From Candidatus Nanopelagicales bacterium (GTDB lineage Bacteria; Actinomycetota; Actinomycetes; S36-B12), in contig JAURQC010000115.1 in the NCBI GenBank assembly GCA_030836325.1, positions 1 through 18,549 of the forward strand: 18,549 bases of DNA, written 5' to 3'. The notes beneath the pieces were generated by a model. That model worked only from the letters and a program-made list of their open reading frames with translations. It did no database searches and was not told where the DNA came from. Made by a program: the position numbers and the translations under genes. Below are positions 14,262 to 18,549 of the stretch, in pieces. Position 1 is the first letter of the stretch. Each line of letters starts with the position of its first letter.

Positions 14262-15622
14262 TGACCGACGTCACCTACACAACAGCCGCGACCCCGGGCG
14301 AGGACGAAGATACCTACGCCGGGAGTTACGAGACGACCGAGGGCACCATCTACAACCTCTCCGGTGGCGACTGGGACTCCATCGCTGCTGCACCTGAAGG
14401 AGAGAAGGAGCGCATCGTCGTCAATATGGGGCCCCAACACCCGTCCACCCACGGAGTGTTGCGCCTAGTCCTCGAGCTCGATGGGGAAACCGTCACCGAT
14501 GCACGCTGCGGCATTGGCTACCTGCATACGGGCATTGAGAAGAACTTGGAGTTCCGCACTTGGGTGCAGGGCGTCACGTTCGTCACCCGTATGGATTACC
14601 TGAGCCCGTTCTTCAACGAGGCCGCCTACGTGCTCGCCGTCGAGAAGTTGCTCGGCATCACCGATCAGATCCCCGAGCGCGCGAACGTCATCCGCGTGCT
14701 GATGATGGAGCTGAACCGGGTTTCCTCCCACCTGGTTGCATTGGCAACCGGTGGCATGGAACTGGGTGCTCTCACCGCGATGACCTTCGGTTTCCGCGAG
14801 CGTGAACTCGTCCTCGATCTGTTCGAGATGGTTACCGGTCTGCGCATGAACAGTGCGTTCTTCCGTCCGGGCGGTGTCGCTCAAGATCTTCCTGCCGATG
14901 GTGAGAAGGCGATCCGCGACACCCTGCCGCTGCTTCGCAAGCGAATGAAAGACACCGCCGATCTCTTGATTGACAACGCGATCTGGATGGGTCGCACCGT
15001 CGATGTCGGCTATCTCGACCTGCAGGGCTGCATGGCGCTGGGCATGACTGGTCCGGTGTTGCGTTCGGCTGGCTTGCCGCACGATCTGCGCAAGTCGCAG
15101 CCCTACTGCGGCTACGAGACGTACGAGTTCGACGTCCCGACCCAAACATCCTGCGACGCCTATGGTCGATTCCTGATCCGCATCGCGGAGATGCACGAAT
15201 CCCTCAAGATCGTTGAGCAGTGCCTCGATCGCCTAACTCCCGGACCGATCATGGTCGAGGACAAGAAGATTGCCTGGCCTGCGCAACTTTCTATTGGGTC
15301 CGACGGTCAAGGGAACTCGACCGAGCACATCAAGCACATCATGTCCCAATCGATGGAAGCTTTGATCCACCACTTCAAGTTGGTAACCGAGGGTTTCACG
15401 GTTCCCCCCGGCCAGGCCTACGTAGCGGTGGAGTCACCCCGCGGTGAACTCGGTGCGCATGTGGTGAGTGCGGGTGGCACACGCCCGTACCGCGTGCACT
15501 TCCGGGATCCGTCCTTCAACAACCTGCAGGCGACTGCAGCCATGTCCCAGGGGAGCATGGTCGCGGACGTCATCGCTGCCGTCGCGAGCATTGATCCCGT
15601 CATGGGTGGCGTGGACCGATAG
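14261..15622 (+). CDS. nuoD: NADH-quinone oxidoreductase subunit D (NuoD)
   Basis: NuoD is the 49-kDa type subunit that builds the quinone-binding site together with NuoB. The protein is 453 aa. The quinone-site loop [11 protein letters not shown] is at 55-65 with H60 and H64, followed by GYLHTGIEK (86-94). The C-terminal [20 protein letters not shown] and the final DPVMGGVDR are diagnostic; the usual ending is DPVMGEVDR. An acidic N-terminal extension of about 50 residues precedes the core. The ATG is preceded by GGAGGG 10 nt upstream. The nuoC-nuoD junction is TGATG. Confidence 0.97.
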   Translation: MTDVTYTTAATPGEDEDTYAGSYETTEGTIYNLSGGDWDSIAAAPEGEKERIVVNMGPQHPSTHGVLRLVLELDGETVTDARCGIGYLHTGIEKNLEFRTWVQGVTFVTRMDYLSPFFNEAAYVLAVEKLLGITDQIPERANVIRVLMMELNRVSSHLVALATGGMELGALTAMTFGFRERELVLDLFEMVTGLRMNSAFFRPGGVAQDLPADGEKAIRDTLPLLRKRMKDTADLLIDNAIWMGRTVDVGYLDLQGCMALGMTGPVLRSAGLPHDLRKSQPYCGYETYEFDVPTQTSCDAYGRFLIRIAEMHESLKIVEQCLDRLTPGPIMVEDKKIAWPAQLSIGSDGQGNSTEHIKHIMSQSMEALIHHFKLVTEGFTVPPGQAYVAVESPRGELGAHVVSAGGTRPYRVHFRDPSFNNLQATAAMSQGSMVADVIAAVASIDPVMGGVDR

Positions 15623-15645
15623 CGGAAACTGGAGAGAAGCAAGAC

Positions 15646-16284
15646 ATGCCGATCAGCGACACCACCCGCGAGCAAATGCGAGAGATCGCTGCGCGCTATC
15701 CCAGCGCTCGCAGCGCACTTCTGCCAATGCTCCATCTCGCGCAGAGCGATGAAGACGAGATCACCACCGACGGCATCAATGCCTGTGCAGAGGTCCTGGG
15801 GATCACCGCAGCCGAGGTAACGGCGGTAGCGACCTTCTACACGATGTACAAGCGTGAAAAGGTCGGAAAGCACCACATCGGTGTATGCATCAACACGATG
15901 TGCGGTCTGCTCGGTGGCGACGCCGTGTGGGACGCCGTTGTCGAGGCTACCGGTGGCTCACACAACGCACCTACCCCGGACGGTGAGTTCTTCCTCGAGC
16001 GCATCGAGTGCCAAGCCGCGTGCACCCATGCTCCGGTGATGACGGTCGACTGGGAGTTCATGGACGACGTCACTCCGGGTAGCGCCGTGGAAGTCCTCGA
16101 CAAGCTCCGCCGCGGCGAGCAGATCGAGTCCACCCGCGGCCCGGTTATTCGGGATTTTGAGGCGACTGAACACACGCTGGCATTCCCCGACGACGGTTTG
16201 GCTGACGCGCCGAGCGTCGACGACAAGATGCTTGCAGGACTTCGGATCGCAAAGGAGCAGGGCATGCAGGGAGGAAACGCCTGA
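15646..16284 (+). CDS. nuoE: NADH-quinone oxidoreductase subunit E (NuoE)
   Basis: NuoE is the 24-kDa type subunit holding the [2Fe-2S] cluster N1a in the NADH-dehydrogenase module. The protein is 212 aa. The thioredoxin-like domain binds the cluster with C81 and C86 (VCINTMC) and C122 and C126 (ECQAAC). ATFYTMYKREKVGKH before the first pair is typical. About 45 residues after the core form an acidic tail ending in GMQGGNA. GGAGAG lies 9 nt before the ATG. The stop overlaps the nuoF start as TGATG. Confidence 0.97.
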   Translation: MPISDTTREQMREIAARYPSARSALLPMLHLAQSDEDEITTDGINACAEVLGITAAEVTAVATFYTMYKREKVGKHHIGVCINTMCGLLGGDAVWDAVVEATGGSHNAPTPDGEFFLERIECQAACTHAPVMTVDWEFMDDVTPGSAVEVLDKLRRGEQIESTRGPVIRDFEATEHTLAFPDDGLADAPSVDDKMLAGLRIAKEQGMQGGNA

Positions 16285-17594
16285 TGGCTACACCGCTGAC
16301 TCCGGTCATAACCGAGCACTGGGACCGCCCGGATCTCTACACCCTCGACGGCTACCGAGCGGTCGGCGGTTATCGGGCACTGGAGAAGGCTCTTCGTACC
16401 GATCCCGACGACATCATCGCCCAGGTCAAGGATTCGGGTCTGCGCGGGCGCGGTGGCGCGGGCTTCCCCACGGGAATGAAGTGGAGTTTCGTTCCGCAAG
16501 GTGACGGCAAACCGCACTATCTGGTCGTCAATGCCGACGAGTCCGAGCCGGGTGCGTGCAAGGACATCCCGATCATGATGGCCAACCCGCATGCGTTGGT
16601 TGAAGGCGTGATCATTACGTCCTTCGCAATCCGCGCCAACCACGCCTTCATCTACATCCGCGGTGAGGTACCCAACGCCATTCGCAAGGTCGAATTCGCG
16701 GTCAAGCAGGCAAAGGAAGCCGGCCTCATCGGAACCAACATCATGGGTACCGGTTTCGATCTTGAGGTGGTCGTCCACTCCGGAGCCGGCGCCTACATCT
16801 GTGGTGAAGAGACGGCGCTGCTCGATTCGCTTGAGGGTTACCGCGGTCAACCGCGCTTGAAGCCTCCATTCCCGGCCGTCGCCGGCTTGTATGCCTCACC
16901 GACGGTGATTAACAACGTCGAGACGATCGCGAACATCCCCTACATTGTCGACCGCGGCGTGGAGTGGTTCCGCGGATTCGGTACCGAGAAGTCCCCTGGT
17001 TTCAAGGTGTTCGCCGTCTCCGGTCACGTCAAGCGGCCGGGCATCTACGAGGCCCCCCTTGGGATCACCATGCGCGAACTCCTCGACTACGCCGGCGGCA
17101 TGCGTGACGGCAGCCAGGTCAAGTTCTGGCTGCCCGGAGGCTCGTCTGTGCCGCTACTCACCGCCGAACACCTCGATCTTCCGCTCACTTATGAAGCCAT
17201 GGCTGAGGCTGGAACCATGCTGGGCACCGGCACGCCGATGGTCTTTGACCAGACGGTTAGCGTCGTGAAAGCGGTGACGCGTTGGCTGGAGTTCTACAAG
17301 CACGAGTCCTGTGGAAAGTGCACTCCGTGTCGTGAGGGTACGTACTGGATCACCGGGGTCTTGGAGAAGTTCGAGCACGGCCACGGTCAGCAGTCAGAGA
17401 TGGACACCCTGGTTGACTTGTGCGGGCAGATTTCTGGGCGGTCGTTCTGTGCTCTCGGAGACGCTGCGGCAACGCCGTATCCGTCGGCGTTGAAGTACTT
17501 CCGCGAGGAGTTCGAAGCCGCCACCCACACCTCAGCTGACGAGCAGTTCGATCCTGTCGCCTCCTACGTCTTTGCCGGAGTGGGTGCTCGATGA
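16284..17594 (+). CDS. nuoF: NADH-quinone oxidoreductase subunit F (NuoF), NADH- and FMN-binding
   Basis: NuoF is the 51-kDa type subunit that oxidises NADH through FMN and holds the [4Fe-4S] cluster N3. The protein is 436 aa. The glycine-rich [10 protein letters not shown] (55-64) and NADESEPG (83-90) form the FMN/NADH site. [19 protein letters not shown] (167-185) and a long conserved block up to [12 protein letters not shown] follow. The cluster ligands are C343, C346 and C349 (SCGKCTPC) and C389 (SFCALGD). The ATG overlaps the nuoE stop by 1 nt, and the stop overlaps the nuoG ATG by 4 nt (ATGA). Confidence 0.98.
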   Translation: MATPLTPVITEHWDRPDLYTLDGYRAVGGYRALEKALRTDPDDIIAQVKDSGLRGRGGAGFPTGMKWSFVPQGDGKPHYLVVNADESEPGACKDIPIMMANPHALVEGVIITSFAIRANHAFIYIRGEVPNAIRKVEFAVKQAKEAGLIGTNIMGTGFDLEVVVHSGAGAYICGEETALLDSLEGYRGQPRLKPPFPAVAGLYASPTVINNVETIANIPYIVDRGVEWFRGFGTEKSPGFKVFAVSGHVKRPGIYEAPLGITMRELLDYAGGMRDGSQVKFWLPGGSSVPLLTAEHLDLPLTYEAMAEAGTMLGTGTPMVFDQTVSVVKAVTRWLEFYKHESCGKCTPCREGTYWITGVLEKFEHGHGQQSEMDTLVDLCGQISGRSFCALGDAAATPYPSALKYFREEFEAATHTSADEQFDPVASYVFAGVGAR

Positions 17595-18549
17595 CCGTTA
17601 CGAATGAACCCGGGGCCGATCTTGAGGTGCCGTCCGAGCTCGTCACCGTCATCATCGACGGCGTCGCGATCGGCGTTCCGAAGGGCACGTTGGTTATCCG
17701 TGCGGCAGAGATGCTCGGGATCGAAATCCCGCGTTTTTGCGATCACCCATTGCTAGACCCGGTTGCCGCATGCCGCGCCTGCCTCATCGAGATCGACGGT
17801 GTCCCCAAGCCGCAGCCGGCTTGCGCGCAGGTCGTCAGCGACGGCATGCAGGTCCACACCCAGTACTCCTCGGACGTCGCGCGCCTCGCGCAAGAGGGCG
17901 TCATGGAATTCCTGCTGTTGAACCACCCGCTCGACTGCCCGGTCTGCGACAAGGGTGGGGAGTGCCCATTGCAGAACCAGGCGATGAGTAATGGTCGTCC
18001 GGAGTCACGGTTTACCGAGGAAAAGCGCACGTTCGAAAAGCCCATCAATGTCAGCGCCCAGGTGCTGCTCGACCGCGAGCGCTGTGTGTCGTGTGCCCGT
18101 TGCACGCGCTTTGCCGACCAGATTGCCGGCGATCCCATGCTCGAACTGCTCGAGCGCGGTGCGCAGCAGCAGGTCGGAACCGCCTCCGACGAGCCATTCG
18201 ACTCCTACTTCTCCGGCAACACCATCCAGATCTGTCCGGTAGGTGCGCTGACCAGCGCGACCTACCGCTTCCGGGCACGGCCGTTCGATCTCGTTTCAGT
18301 CCCCACCTCGTGTGAGCACTGTGCGTCCGGATGCTCGCTGCGCACCGACTACCGACGTTCCACCATCACCCGCCGGCTGGCGTGGGACGACCCCCAGGTC
18401 AACGAGGAGTGGAACTGCGACAAAGGCCGTTTCGCCTTCGCATACATGCAGCAGGGTCGGCTCGAGTGGCCGATGGTGCGCGAGAACGGCGAGCTGCGCA
18501 CAGCGTCTTGGCCCGAGGCCCTTGCAATTGCTGCCCGAGGCTTGCAGGC
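17591..18549 (+). CDS. nuoG: NADH-quinone oxidoreductase subunit G (NuoG), 5' part (cut by window end)
   Basis: NuoG is the largest peripheral-arm subunit and relays electrons through several iron-sulfur clusters. The frame is open from the ATG at 17591 to the window end, 319 codons of a protein usually near 800 aa. Ligand sets in order are: C50, C61, C64, C78 for [2Fe-2S] N1b; H112, C116, C119, C125 ([14 protein letters not shown]) for the His-ligated N5; and C165, C168, C171, C215 ([15 protein letters not shown]) for N4. A fourth set, C241, C244, C248, C276, fits the N7 cluster found in some bacteria such as E. coli and Thermus. The molybdopterin-oxidoreductase-like domain then begins. The start overlaps nuoF by 4 nt. 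Confidence 0.96.
   Translation, partial: MTVTNEPGADLEVPSELVTVIIDGVAIGVPKGTLVIRAAEMLGIEIPRFCDHPLLDPVAACRACLIEIDGVPKPQPACAQVVSDGMQVHTQYSSDVARLAQEGVMEFLLLNHPLDCPVCDKGGECPLQNQAMSNGRPESRFTEEKRTFEKPINVSAQVLLDRERCVSCARCTRFADQIAGDPMLELLERGAQQQVGTASDEPFDSYFSGNTIQICPVGALTSATYRFRARPFDLVSVPTSCEHCASGCSLRTDYRRSTITRRLAWDDPQVNEEWNCDKGRFAFAYMQQGRLEWPMVRENGELRTASWPEALAIAARGLQ

Noticed and set aside
14465..15196. A 243-codon minus-strand open frame inside nuoD.
   Set aside because: Antisense to conserved NuoD sequence, with no domain seen.
15837..16850. A 337-codon minus-strand open frame across nuoE and nuoF.
   Set aside because: It covers two complex I genes with intact cofactor motifs on the other strand. 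It is a by-product of high GC content.
1..18549. CRISPR array, insertion sequence, phage or defence genes.
   Set aside because: I found no repeat-spacer pattern, transposase, integrase, toxin-antitoxin pair or atypical block. The whole window reads as housekeeping respiratory genes.

Overview
The window is a gene-dense bacterial segment with high GC by eye. It is almost certainly chromosomal DNA of an actinobacterium. The evidence is: (i) a DUF4229-type membrane protein beside menA and a PLDc_N-type membrane protein, pairings I associate with Actinobacteria; (ii) the order resB-ccsB / menA-menE / menB-menC-menD / menG, which resembles the spread-out order I recall from mycobacteria; (iii) many gene heads with a TANNNT -10 box only 6-9 nt before the start codon, the mark of leaderless transcription common in this phylum; (iv) GTG starts and 1-4 nt gene overlaps. 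I cannot assign a genus. No tRNA, rRNA, CRISPR array, insertion sequence or phage gene was recognised, and no stretch over 300 bp lacks a gene. The longest gap is 175 bp, before nuoA.

Region 1 (1-2168): the 3' part of resB (cut by the window edge) overlaps ccsB. Together they form the System II haem-ligation machinery for c-type cytochromes. Region 2 (2197-3029): a divergent pair of small membrane proteins, PLDc_N-like (-) and DUF4229 (+). The DUF4229 reading frame runs 165 bp antisense into the end of menA.

Region 3 (2865-12469): a nearly complete classical menaquinone pathway, with menE-menA on the minus strand, menB-menC-menD on the plus strand, menF on minus and menG/ubiE on plus. Only MenH and the DHNA-CoA thioesterase are not seen. 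The menBCD run ends with an unusual multidomain protein: TetR-like DNA-binding domain, ACT-like domain, an unassigned domain and a GNAT acetyltransferase. It is the least ordinary gene in the window.

Region 4 (12470-18549): a regulatory gap, then nuoA-B-C-D-E-F-G (nuoG is cut by the window end), the start of a complex I operon. The gap holds a candidate -10 box and a perfect 18-bp palindrome matching the Rex (NADH/NAD+ sensor) operator pattern, suggesting redox control of nuo.

The genes share one theme: making the respiratory quinone (men), reducing it with NADH (nuo), and maturing the cytochromes that oxidise it (resB/ccsB). The TetR-ACT-GNAT protein is a candidate regulator or protein acetyltransferase embedded in this block.
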